Below are positions 33,085 through 40,695 of a stretch of DNA of 64,000 nucleotides, one piece after another (position 1 is the stretch's first letter; each line of letters opens with the position of its first letter). A program made the position numbers and the translations under genes. A model generated the notes under the pieces. That model made no database searches. It was not told the DNA's origin and saw only the letters and a list, made by a program, of their open reading frames with translations. The stretch is from Nonomuraea sp. SBT364 (GTDB taxonomy: Bacteria > Actinomycetota > Actinomycetes > Streptosporangiales > Streptosporangiaceae), in NCBI RefSeq assembly GCF_001083785.1, contig NZ_LAVL01000005.1, positions 96,344-160,343 on the forward strand, read 5' to 3'.

Positions 33085-33302
33085 CGCTCTTCCTGTTCGA
33101 TCCGTGGCTCATCGCCGTGACGATGATGGCGGTCCTGCTGCTGGCCTCCTGGGCCGCCAGGCTGTTGCCCGTCCTCGGCGGTGAGCCGGCCGGATTCCCC
33201 CTGGTCTACGCGCGGCGCACGGCGTTCCAGCGCCAGCGCGATCCTGACGCTGCCGGGCGGCCCCGGCCACGAGCGCCATCGGCGCGCCCCGCTTCCGGAT
33301 AA
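33081..33302 (+). CDS. DUF6412-like small membrane protein
   Basis: 73 residues with one TM helix ([20 protein letters not shown]) and an Arg/Pro-rich cytoplasmic tail after [20 protein letters not shown]. Small proteins of this type precede a YidC/Oxa1 paralogue in many actinomycetes (DUF6412), which is the same context here with a 46-base gap to the insertase. GTG start inside the upstream stop. Function unknown. Confidence 0.65.
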   Translation: MTLFLFDPWLIAVTMMAVLLLASWAARLLPVLGGEPAGFPLVYARRTAFQRQRDPDAAGRPRPRAPSARPASG

Positions 33303-33348
33303 GCGGGGCTCACCAGAGCCCTGAGAATCTCTCTCCTGAGAAGGGCTC

Positions 33349-33996
33349 ATGATCGACTCTCTCGTCACGTTCGTCATCGGCATGTCCGGCGGCCACGCCG
33401 CGCTCGGGATCGTGCTGTTCACGCTGCTCGTCCGGCTTGTGCTGCTGCCTCTCGCCATCCGTCAGGCGCGCAGCGCGCGGGTCAGGGAACGGCTCGCGCC
33501 CAAGCTGCGCGCGCTCCAGAAGCGCTACGGGCGCGATCCGGCGAAGCTGGCCACCGAGACGAGCGCGCTCTACGCCAAGGAAGGCACCTCGCCGTTCGCC
33601 GGGATCCTGCCGGGGCTGGCGCAGTTGCCGTTCATGTGGCTGATGTACCGGGTGGCGACGCATCCGACTGCGCTGGCGGGTCATGACCTGTTCGGCGCGC
33701 CGCTCGGCCATCACGTGGCCGCATTGACGGCGAATTACGGTCTGTTCAGCATGCCAGTTTTGGTCTTTACACTCGTCATCACTCTGATGGCGCTGGTGGC
33801 GTGGTGGATGTCACACAGGATGAAGGCCACGATGCCCGAGGAGCAGCCGGAGTTCATGCGCAAGCTCATGCCGCTGCTGCCGTTCGGCTCGCTGCTCGCC
33901 GCGGCGGTGCTTCCCCTGGCCGCCGGGCTCTACCTGCTCGTGTCGACGGCCTGGACGGCCGGCGAGCGGGCGGTGCTGGCTACCCGGCCTCTCTGA
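33349..33996 (+). CDS. YidC/Oxa1-family membrane insertase (short paralogue)
   Basis: A 215-residue insertase with five TM helices. GGHAALGIVLFTLLVRLVLL leads TM1 with the conserved hydrophilic-groove Arg, then the cytoplasmic hairpin RERLAPKLRALQKRYGRDPA, and LPGLAQLPFMWLMYRVAT for TM2. It lacks the large periplasmic domain of E. coli YidC. It is separate from the main oriC-linked yidC expected elsewhere, so it is likely a specialised paralogue for small membrane proteins. AGAAGGG lies before ATG 33349; its end overlaps the convergent ATPase by 17 bases. Confidence 0.85.
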   Translation: MIDSLVTFVIGMSGGHAALGIVLFTLLVRLVLLPLAIRQARSARVRERLAPKLRALQKRYGRDPAKLATETSALYAKEGTSPFAGILPGLAQLPFMWLMYRVATHPTALAGHDLFGAPLGHHVAALTANYGLFSMPVLVFTLVITLMALVAWWMSHRMKATMPEEQPEFMRKLMPLLPFGSLLAAAVLPLAAGLYLLVSTAWTAGERAVLATRPL

Positions 33997-34420
33997 GCGC
34001 GTGCACCTGCCCGTTGCTCACGGTCCCCGTGGGCGCGGGCAGGATCGCCCACACCGTGGTCGTGTCGCCGTCGTGGCGTACCCCCCAGCTCTCCGCGACG
34101 TACTCGACGATGCCCAGCCCACGGCCGCCCAGCGACGACAGCGCCGGCCGGCCCGCGCGCGGCTCGGTGGCCGCTCCCCCGTCGCTCACCGCGACCTCGA
34201 TGTGGCCGTCGCTGCGCAGCCAGGTCACCTTCACCATGCCCGACGGCAGCGGATGCGCATGCCTCAACGCGTTGCTCAGCAGCTCGCTCACCACGAGGAC
34301 GGCGTCGTCGATCGCGGCGGTGAACACCCCGCAGTCCTGCAGGTCGGTGCTCAGACGCTGGCGGGCAACGGCGACGCTGGACGGCGCGTACGGCAGCAGC
34401 ACCACGCTTGACACACCCAC
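33980..34420 (-). CDS. RsbW-like anti-sigma factor/ATP-binding regulator
   Basis: A 146-residue GHKL ATPase of the HATPase_c_2 type. VLVVSELLSNALRHAHPLPS is the N box (E-x2-x-N), and VSDGGAATEPRAGRPALSSL with GRGLGIVEYVAESWGV the G-box region. Single-domain proteins of this kind phosphorylate STAS antagonists and bind sigma factors or act alone in actinomycete partner switching. GTG start at 34420 (GTG also at 34414). Possible partners in this window are the STAS proteins at 14789-15139 and 29996-30343. Confidence 0.8.
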   Translation of the reverse strand: MGVSSVVLLPYAPSSVAVARQRLSTDLQDCGVFTAAIDDAVLVVSELLSNALRHAHPLPSGMVKVTWLRSDGHIEVAVSDGGAATEPRAGRPALSSLGGRGLGIVEYVAESWGVRHDGDTTTVWAILPAPTGTVSNGQVHALREAG

Positions 34421-34556
34421 CTCCCCGCTCCCAGTGCCCCCCGCGGGAACACTCCCCGGTACGACCGAAATGCCCCGTTACTCAATCCCAGAAACCGCAT
34501 CTCGATCACAGCTTGTACACATCGGACGATAGATCAGCTCAACCGTGACCACCTCG

Positions 34557-36425
34557 TTACCGCATCGGTGTGTCGGATCCGATAGAAGAAGCGCGTTTCA
34601 GCACGAGCCTCATCCGGGTGCCGCCGCCGGGCCCCGGATGGGCGCTGACCTCGCCGCCCTGGGCCCTGGCCAGGCTCCGGACGATGTAGAGCCCCAGGCC
34701 GACGCCGCCGAACCGCCTGCGGTCGCCGCTGTCGACCTGGACGAACCGTTCGAAGACCCGCTCCCGGTCGGCCGGCGCGATCCCCACGCCCTCGTCGTCG
34801 ACCACCACGACCAGCGCGTCGTTCTCGGGCCGCGCCGAGACGCTGATCAGGCCGCCTTTCGGCGAGTACTTGAAGGCGTTCTCCAGCAACTGCGCCAGCA
34901 CGATGTCGGTGGCCAGCGCGTCGCCCATCGCGAGCGGCAGCCCGTCGGCGATGCTCACCTCGACCCGGTGCCTGTCGGACAGCACGGGTAAGCCAAGTGT
35001 GGCCGCGCGCACCCGCTCGGCCAGGTCGAACGGCTCGTCCCTGACCACCTGCTCCTCCGCGCCCGCCCGGGCGCCCAGCAGCAAGTGGTCCATCAGCTGC
35101 CCGAGCGACCTGGACCGCTCGGCGATCGTGTGCACCGCCGAGCGCCGTTCGGCATCGCTCAGCTTGTCCCAGCGCGCGTCCAGCGTGCTGGCGAAGCCGC
35201 GCACGATCGTGATCGGGGTGCGCAGCTCGTGGCTGGTCGTGGCCAGGAACAGGTCCTTGGCCTCCTCCAGCTCCTTGGCCGCGGTCACGTCGCGGAAGTC
35301 GACGACCAGTTCCCCGGTCTCCTCGATGCGCGCGCCCACCACGTCCAGCCAGCGCCCGTTGGCCAGCTGGACCGTCAGCTTCTCGCCCGGGGCGGGCTGC
35401 GGGAAGGGCGGCGGCCGCCCCACGGCGTCCTCGGCCGGGACTGCGGTGAGCCGGGCCGCCGCCGGGTTCCAGCGCAGCACCCGCCCGGCGCCGTCGAGCA
35501 CGGCGATGCCGTCGGCACTGGCGTCGAACACCGCCCGCTCGTGCGCCCGCTGCCGCACCGCCTCCTGATAGGCCACGGCGTTGCCGACCGCGATGCCGGC
35601 GTGCCCGGCGAGCAGTTCCAGCAGCTCCAGCTCCAGGTGGCCGGGCTTGCGCCTGGCGAACATCGCGTAGAGCGCCCCGTACGGTCTGCCGCCGACCGCC
35701 GCCAGGCCGAGCGCGACCGTGTGCAGCCCTTTGAGCCTGGCCCACACCAGGTCGTCCAGCCCCTCGGACTCCAGCAGCACCGTCCTGCCGGTGCGCAGCA
35801 GCTTGCCGACGAGGCTGTTGTGCAGGTCGGTGGTGGTGCCCTTGGGCACGTCGGGCAGCTGGTAGGTGCTGACCAGCCGCAGCCGGTCGCCCTCGATGAG
35901 CACGAACCCGCCCGCGTCGGCCCCGGTGAGCTCGGTGAGGCTGGCCGCGATCCGGTCGAGCACGGCGGGCAGCTCCAGCTCGGCGTTGATGTCGCCGACC
36001 ACGTCGGTCAGCCGCCGCACCAGCCGGGCCCGGCGGGCCATCCGGTTCTTGGCCGCGTCGTCGGCCTGGACCAGGTGGTGGACGCACACGTAACCGGCGA
36101 CCGCGCTGCCGATGCGCAGCGCGCTGATGTCGACCCGGACGTCCAGCACCTCGCCGTCGCCGCGGACACGCTTGGTGCGCAGCGAGACCTGCCCGCCGGT
36201 GCGCACCCGCTCCAGCACCGCGTGGTGCTCGGCGGTCAGCTCGTCCGGCACGATCGGCGCCCTGCGGCCCAGCATCGCGGCCGCCGTCAGGCCGAAGAGC
36301 CGCTCCGCGGCCGCGTTCCAGACCAGCACGGTCTGGTCCCGGTCGAGGACCACGACGGCGTTGGGCGAGCTGTCGAGCACGGCACGGGCTATGTCATCGT
36401 CACTCCCAGCCCATTCGTCCCCCAC
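34557..36425 (-). CDS. PAS-GAF-PAS sensor histidine kinase (soluble)
   Basis: About 622 residues, no TM helix. Domain order: PAS (about 12-125; AVLDSSPNAVVVLDRDQTVL), GAF (about 145-290; LPAVLDRIAASLTELTGADA), PAS (about 305-395; AVFDASADGIAVLDGAGRVL), HisKA (FLATTSHELRTPITIVRGFA, about 405-470) and HATPase (DEGVGIAPADRERVFERFVQ with VGLGLYIVRSLA). A cytoplasmic redox, ligand or light sensor is possible. GTG 36425 follows GGAG at four bases; the frame continues upstream but without a good start. No response regulator is adjacent (orphan). Confidence 0.85.
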   Translation of the reverse strand: MGDEWAGSDDDIARAVLDSSPNAVVVLDRDQTVLVWNAAAERLFGLTAAAMLGRRAPIVPDELTAEHHAVLERVRTGGQVSLRTKRVRGDGEVLDVRVDISALRIGSAVAGYVCVHHLVQADDAAKNRMARRARLVRRLTDVVGDINAELELPAVLDRIAASLTELTGADAGGFVLIEGDRLRLVSTYQLPDVPKGTTTDLHNSLVGKLLRTGRTVLLESEGLDDLVWARLKGLHTVALGLAAVGGRPYGALYAMFARRKPGHLELELLELLAGHAGIAVGNAVAYQEAVRQRAHERAVFDASADGIAVLDGAGRVLRWNPAAARLTAVPAEDAVGRPPPFPQPAPGEKLTVQLANGRWLDVVGARIEETGELVVDFRDVTAAKELEEAKDLFLATTSHELRTPITIVRGFASTLDARWDKLSDAERRSAVHTIAERSRSLGQLMDHLLLGARAGAEEQVVRDEPFDLAERVRAATLGLPVLSDRHRVEVSIADGLPLAMGDALATDIVLAQLLENAFKYSPKGGLISVSARPENDALVVVVDDEGVGIAPADRERVFERFVQVDSGDRRRFGGVGLGLYIVRSLARAQGGEVSAHPGPGGGTRMRLVLKRASSIGSDTPMR

Positions 36426-36513
36426 GACTCCATAGTGCCCCCGGCGTGGCGGCCTTGTCGGGCGATCCGTCCGATACGCTGCGGTCACGGCGTTTCCAAC
36501 AGGGGGTGAAGGC

Positions 36514-37074
36514 ATGTCGGACGACATCGACGCCCTGTTGCGGGTGACCTCCGCCAGCTATCGGGGCGAAGGGCCGCCCGAGGTCGCGTTCGGCACCTAC
36601 GACGGCGCCGTCGGCAGGCTGGTGATCGCCGTGACGGGCCGGGGCGTCATCTCGTGCAGCTTCGAGGACGAGCACGACGTGTACGAGCGCGTCTCCAACC
36701 ACGTGGGCCGCTACATCGGCCCCAACGCCCGGCGGCTCGACCCGGTGCGCCGCGAGCTCGACGCCTACTTCTCGGGGCGGCTGCGGGCCTTCGCCACGCC
36801 GGTCGACCTGTCCCTCGCCACCCCCTTCGCGCGCACGGTGCTGCAGAAGACGATGGCGGTGCCGTACGGGACGACCACGACGCTGGAGAGCATCGGCGAG
36901 CTCATCGGCAGGCCGCGCGCGCTGCGCGCGGTCGGCAACGCGCTCAGCGCCAACCCGGTGTGCGTGGTGGTGCCGTGCCACCGGGTGGTGCGTGACGACG
37001 GCGGGCTCGGCGACTACGCGGGAGGCGAGGCCGCCAAGCGCCACCTGCTCAACGTCGAGCGCCGCGCCGCCTGA
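36514..37074 (+). CDS. ogt: methylated-DNA-[protein]-cysteine S-methyltransferase
   Basis: A 186-residue suicide repair enzyme removing alkyl groups from O6-guanine. The active-site motif is VVVPCHRVVR with C155; the helix-turn-helix GTTTTLESIGELIGRPRALR with RAVGNALSANP supplies the DNA-binding arginine finger. The N-terminal ~95 residues form the less conserved ribonuclease-H-like domain. AGGGGG lies before ATG 36514. It is divergent from the orphan kinase and overlaps the convergent permease by 26 bases. Confidence 0.9.
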   Translation: MSDDIDALLRVTSASYRGEGPPEVAFGTYDGAVGRLVIAVTGRGVISCSFEDEHDVYERVSNHVGRYIGPNARRLDPVRRELDAYFSGRLRAFATPVDLSLATPFARTVLQKTMAVPYGTTTTLESIGELIGRPRALRAVGNALSANPVCVVVPCHRVVRDDGGLGDYAGGEAAKRHLLNVERRAA

Positions 37075-38392
37075 GCGCGCCGATCGCCAGCGTCACCACG
37101 GCGGCCACGAGGGCGCCGCCGAGCGCGCCGTTCATCCACGGCTGCCGCTCGAAGCCGATCGCCTCGCGCACCGTGGTCCAGATCCCGTCCCACGGGGCGA
37201 CGGTGGGCGTGGACGTGGTCAGCCAGTAGGCGGCGAAGCCGAGGGCCCACGGCACCAGCATCGACCAGCGGGCGGGCGCGTCCTCGGCGGTGTTCCACCG
37301 GGTGGCGCCGCCGAGCAGGAAGTAGTCGACGGCCAGCACCGCGAACATCGGCACGAACACCGCGCCGATCACACCCAGGAACGCGCCGTACGAGGTCACG
37401 TCGACCACCAGCGCGATGGCGACGGTCAGCACGCCGATCACGACGCTGAGGATCCGCCGGTCCACCCGGGGCATGAGGTTCTGCAGGGAGACCGTGGTCG
37501 AGTACACGTTGGCGAACGACTGGTCGGCCTCGCGCAGCACCAGGATGGCGAAGAACACCGCGCCCAGCGGCACGGCCACGAACGGCCCGAAGACCGCGGT
37601 GCTGTCGTCCAGCACGGCGGCGGACCCGGCGATGGCCACCGCGTAGACGCCCAGCCCCAGGCAGGCGACCTGGGCCAGCGTGTAGCCGCCGACGACGCCG
37701 GTGAACGCGGCCCGGCTGGAGCGGGAGTGCCGGGCGAAGTCGGCGGCCAGCGGCACCCACGAAACCGACAGCGCGATCACGTAGTCGACCGCCGGCGCGA
37801 ACGCCGTCCAGGATCCGCCGCTCTGCGCGGGCGCGTCGCCCAGGAACTGGAAGGTGAACCAGATCAGCGACACGATCACCGCCGCCGTGATGTAGCGCCG
37901 CAGCAGCCTGATGGAGCCGAGCGGCCAGATCGTCAGCGCCGTGGTCAGCAGCCCGGCGGCGACCACCCACACCGCGTACGGCACCGCGTCGCCGAAGATG
38001 GCCATCGCGCCCTGGGAGATGACCCAGAGCTCGAACGACCCCCAGCCGATCATCTGCACGATGTTGAGGACGGTGGGCACGTACGACAGGCGGGCCCCGA
38101 ACAGGCCGCGCAGCAGCACCATGGCGGGCTGCCCGGTCTGGGTGCCGGGGATGGCCGACAGCCCGACCATCGCGGTGCCGATCAGGCTGCCGACGACGGC
38201 GGCGGCCAGCGCGGCGGTCAGGCTGAGCGGGGCGTTGCCCAGCGGGTCGAGCAGGAACAGGGCGCCGGAGAAGCCCAGGAGGCTGACGGCCAGGTTGGCC
38301 CAGAGCGCCCCCTGGTCGAGCACGCCCAGGGTCTTGGGGGCGACCCCTTCGAGGGTGAGAGGAACTTCGTCGTCACGGACGTCATGCGCCAT
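37049..38392 (-). CDS. cytX: NCS1-family permease, likely HMP/thiamine-precursor transporter (CytX-type)
   Basis: A 447-residue, 12-TM purine/cytosine-permease-like transporter. PLTLEGVAPKTLGVLDQGAL precedes TM1 and SFANVYSTTVSLQNLMPRVD is the conserved loop near TM8. Sequence alone would leave the substrate open, but a TPP riboswitch immediately upstream points to thiamine or hydroxymethylpyrimidine uptake, as for CytX. The ATG at 38392 lies 6 bases after GGGAG, which is also the 3' end of the riboswitch. TenA, the HMP-salvage enzyme, is encoded 4.6 kb away. Confidence 0.85.
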   Translation of the reverse strand: MAHDVRDDEVPLTLEGVAPKTLGVLDQGALWANLAVSLLGFSGALFLLDPLGNAPLSLTAALAAAVVGSLIGTAMVGLSAIPGTQTGQPAMVLLRGLFGARLSYVPTVLNIVQMIGWGSFELWVISQGAMAIFGDAVPYAVWVVAAGLLTTALTIWPLGSIRLLRRYITAAVIVSLIWFTFQFLGDAPAQSGGSWTAFAPAVDYVIALSVSWVPLAADFARHSRSSRAAFTGVVGGYTLAQVACLGLGVYAVAIAGSAAVLDDSTAVFGPFVAVPLGAVFFAILVLREADQSFANVYSTTVSLQNLMPRVDRRILSVVIGVLTVAIALVVDVTSYGAFLGVIGAVFVPMFAVLAVDYFLLGGATRWNTAEDAPARWSMLVPWALGFAAYWLTTSTPTVAPWDGIWTTVREAIGFERQPWMNGALGGALVAAVVTLAIGALRRRGARR

Positions 38393-38495
38393 CGCACACT
38401 CCCTACGCCGGCATTACCCGGACAGGTTCATGCGGTCGGCAGCAGCAGTAGCTGCCCTCTCAGCCTGGTTGCCCCAAGCTCCCGCGTCGGTTCGT
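38393..38495 (-). ncRNA. TPP (THI-element) riboswitch
   Basis: On the minus strand, GCGGGAGC, then CAGGCTGAGAGGGC (pyrimidine-sensor loop with CTGAGA, 38455-38463 region), a variable stem GCAGC...GCTGC, GACCGCATGAACCTG, and TCCGGGTAATGCCGGCGTAG to GGGAG (38399-38416 region) reproduce the conserved thi-box in order. The final GGGAG serves as the permease's ribosome-binding site, so TPP binding probably blocks translation. Outer boundaries are approximate because P1 was not resolved. Confidence 0.9.
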
Positions 38496-38594
38496 CTGCA
38501 CAGCCGGGATCAACCCCGGCCGGCGCCCCCATGATGCACTATTCGCCCGGTTTGAGCTACCACCGGGGGCGGATCATGAGGCTGGGCCTGAACT

Positions 38595-38650
38595 GGGAGA
38601 GGACCAGGAGGACGGCCCGAATACAGCGGTCGAAAACCTGGCCCTCTCCC
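38595..38650 (-). repeat. 14-bp imperfect inverted repeat after the small TM gene
   Basis: GGGAGAGGACCAGG (38595-38608) and CCTGGCCCTCTCCC (38637-38650) match in 13 of 14 positions around a 28-base loop, starting 10 bases after the stop at 38661. No U-tract follows, so terminator function is uncertain; it may be a processing or attenuation structure ahead of the riboswitch. Confidence 0.5.
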
Positions 38651-38660
38651 TCACATGCGG

Positions 38661-38831
38661 CTAACCTACTGTCATCTTGTAGACCGCCAGGATTAGCGAT
38701 ACCGCTATCGAGACGGCGATCAGCAGGATGCAGAGGTGGACGGTGCGGTTACGGCATCCAATCGCTACCCGCACCGTCCTCCCCATTTCTTTCGCCAGCA
38801 GCTGCCGCAAGCCGGGCTCGCCATCTGACAT
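38661..38831 (-). CDS. hypothetical 56-residue single-TM protein
   Basis: Residues 1-28 are soluble and basic (SDGEPGLRQLLAKEMGRTVR); residues 31-52 (HLCILLIAVSIAVSLILAVY) form one TM helix. GGGAGGAG seven bases before ATG 38831 is one of the strongest ribosome-binding sites in the window and fixes the start. It is divergent from a gene encoding an HTH protein, 252 bases away. No family recognised; a type I toxin-like or small regulatory membrane peptide is possible. Confidence 0.6.
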   Translation of the reverse strand: MSDGEPGLRQLLAKEMGRTVRVAIGCRNRTVHLCILLIAVSIAVSLILAVYKMTVG

Positions 38832-39025
38832 ATGAGTTCTCCTCCCTTTTACGGGTTTATGCGCCACCTGATGGGGTGCCGGGCTAAACCGTATGGGTGG
38901 ATCGCGATCGGCGCCAGTCCGGGATCTCGTGCCCTAGTTACAGGTCTTTTATTCCCGGACGGAAACCAGCGCTCCCGGGGGAGAAGTAAAGACACCCGGG
39001 CCACCAAGAGTGACTCGTCTTGCCA

Positions 39026-39041
39026 TGTCCAATCGTGGACA
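39026..39041. promoter_or_regulatory. palindrome, candidate operator in the divergent region
   Basis: TGTCCA (39026-39031) and TGGACA (39036-39041) are perfect inverted arms around ATCG, 42 bases before the ATG of the HTH protein. Position and size fit an autoregulatory dimer site. The rest of 38832-39083 holds no gene. Confidence 0.5.
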
Positions 39042-39083
39042 CTTGCTTCCCGCGACCAGCCAAGCCCCTCGGGAAAGTGAGTC

Positions 39084-39860
39084 ATGTTAACCGACGATGA
39101 CATCGAATTCTCTCGCGCACGGATCCTCGCCGCCCGGAATGCGGCTGAACTATCCACCAAGTCCAGGGATGCCCTCGATCACGCAGATGAGGTCAGGGTC
39201 GGCTCCCTGGAGGTACATCGCGGTAAATTTCCGGTACTTCTGCGACATTACGTGATTGTCCAGTTCAGCGAAGAGTACCAGGTAGTGGAATACGACTATC
39301 AGGACGAGCAAGGCATCGAAAGAGTCGGCCGTCGCACGACATCCCGAACCATCGAAAACGCAGCCAAAGTCTGGGAGGTCCAGGGATTTCTCCCGGAAGT
39401 GGCGGAGATGTCAGGCTCGTGGGTCTACGAAGAAGCCACGCAGGCGGCTTCCTGTCTGGCCTATCTGCTCATGGCGTTGCTGGACAAGAAGCCCGAACTC
39501 GAACACGCCCAGGAGACAGACCTCCGGGACCTCCTGGCCTCGGTCCTGGCGACTCAGGCGTTGAACATCGAAACGACCACGGTGATCCCCAGGGCGCCCC
39601 GGGACGAGCTTGACGAAACGGCGGCCAATCGCAACGCTTTGGAGGCCAGAGCGCTGGAGGCGAAGAATTCCGGGGCGTCCACCGGGCTGCGCAAACAGAT
39701 AGCACTCGACCTGTACTACGCGGGCGACACGAACATCCGCCGCCTGGCGATGCTCACCGGGCTCGCCCGGCAGACAGTTTATCGAGCACTGGAAGAAAAC
39801 GGCGTGAAGCGCGGGAAGAACCGCTACGGCATCCTCTCCGCGCCGAACGACCGTTCATGA
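39084..39860 (+). CDS. hypothetical protein with C-terminal helix-turn-helix
   Basis: A 258-residue protein of unknown family. The N-terminal ~160 residues contain an alpha/beta region (EVHRGKFPVLLRHYVIVQFS, EYQVVEYDYQDEQGIERVGR) and helices; the C-terminal ~60 residues have a resolvase-like HTH, IALDLYYAGDTNIRRLAMLT then GLARQTVYRALEENGVKRG. The base composition is less GC-biased than in neighbours (GAA, AAT, CAT codons), suggesting acquisition. Divergent from the 56-residue TM protein. Likely a DNA-binding regulator of that unit. Confidence 0.65.
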   Translation: MLTDDDIEFSRARILAARNAAELSTKSRDALDHADEVRVGSLEVHRGKFPVLLRHYVIVQFSEEYQVVEYDYQDEQGIERVGRRTTSRTIENAAKVWEVQGFLPEVAEMSGSWVYEEATQAASCLAYLLMALLDKKPELEHAQETDLRDLLASVLATQALNIETTTVIPRAPRDELDETAANRNALEARALEAKNSGASTGLRKQIALDLYYAGDTNIRRLAMLTGLARQTVYRALEENGVKRGKNRYGILSAPNDRS

Positions 39861-39863
39861 GTT

Positions 39864-40187
39864 TCAGGCCACGAAGGGAGCCTGCCCCGTCTCGCTGACC
39901 ATCGGGCGCTTGCCGTGGGCCCACGCCTGCATGCCGCCGTCGACGTTGACCGCGTCGCGGCCGAGCTGGTTGAGCCAGGCGGCGACCTGGAACGACCGGC
40001 CGCCGACCCGGCAGACGACGTAGACCTGACGGTCGGCGGGCACCTCCTCGACGCGGGCCTGGATCTGCGTCATCGGGATGTGGACCGCCTCGGGGGCGTG
40101 GCCCGCCCGCCATTCGTCCTGCTCGCGCACGTCGAGCAGGTAAGCGCCTTCAGGGACGTCGCGCGCCTCGACTTCGGGAACCGTCAT
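39864..40187 (-). CDS. rhodanese-like sulfurtransferase
   Basis: A 107-residue single rhodanese domain. AYLLDVREQDEWRAGHAPEA is the CH2A region, and the active-site loop VYVVCRVGGRSFQVAAWLNQ has persulfide-forming C59 in CRVGGRS. The GMQAWAHGKRPM end is the conserved CH2B. It transfers sulfane sulfur or acts in detoxification. The start overlaps the HxlR stop by 4 bases (40184-40187), so sulfur handling is coupled to the regulator. Confidence 0.88.
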   Translation of the reverse strand: MTVPEVEARDVPEGAYLLDVREQDEWRAGHAPEAVHIPMTQIQARVEEVPADRQVYVVCRVGGRSFQVAAWLNQLGRDAVNVDGGMQAWAHGKRPMVSETGQAPFVA

Positions 40188-40615
40188 GAGTCCATCATCT
40201 CGTGCCGGGCGTCGTAGGCGGCACGAGCCTCGGCGATCTCCCGCTGGTGTGTCTCGGTCCAGGTCACCAGCGACTTGATGGTCTCGTGCAGGGTGCGGCC
40301 AAGCGGCGTGAGCGCGTAGTCCACCCGGGGCGGCACCACCGGGTGGACGGTGCGGCTCACCAGTCCGTCGCGTTCGAGCTGGCGCAGGGTCACGCTCAGC
40401 ATGCGCTGGCTGACGCCGTCGATCTCGCGCCGGAGCTGGGAGAAGCGCAGGCTCTCACAGTCGAGCAGGGCGATGACCAGCAGCGACCACTTGTCGGCCA
40501 CGCGGTCGAGTATCTGCCTGACCTCGCAGCCCTCCCTGACGTCCCACTGGCGGACGTCGAAGTCGGGGGCGGTTTCGCAGCAGTAACCAGGTGACTTCGA
40601 AGTGCCGTCTTCCAT
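40184..40615 (-). CDS. HxlR-family winged-helix transcriptional regulator
   Basis: About 143 residues from the ATG at 40615; an in-frame start 51 bases upstream is possible but would extend into the operator. The wHTH begins EVRQILDRVADKWSLLVIAL and includes LRREIDGVSQRMLSVTLRQL with YALTPLGRTLHETI as wing. HxlR regulators often sense electrophiles or oxidants through cysteines; here C-terminal of residue 10 there are YCCETAPDF and EGCEVRQ cysteines. Divergent to the exporter gene and coupled to a rhodanese gene. Confidence 0.85.
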   Translation of the reverse strand: MEDGTSKSPGYCCETAPDFDVRQWDVREGCEVRQILDRVADKWSLLVIALLDCESLRFSQLRREIDGVSQRMLSVTLRQLERDGLVSRTVHPVVPPRVDYALTPLGRTLHETIKSLVTWTETHQREIAEARAAYDARHEMMDS

Positions 40616-40643
40616 GCCGATCCATGCTGCCGCATGATTCTGA

Positions 40644-40662
40644 CGGTTACAAGAGATAACCG
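40644..40662. promoter_or_regulatory. probable HxlR operator
   Basis: CGGTTA (40644-40649) and TAACCG (40657-40662) are perfect inverted arms with a 7-base spacer, and a further TAACCGG half-site lies at about 40676-40682. The site sits in the 80-bp region between hxlR-like and the exporter start and would overlap both promoters. Confidence 0.6.
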
Positions 40663-40695
40663 ACATGCAGAAATGTAACCGGCTGGAGTGGACTC

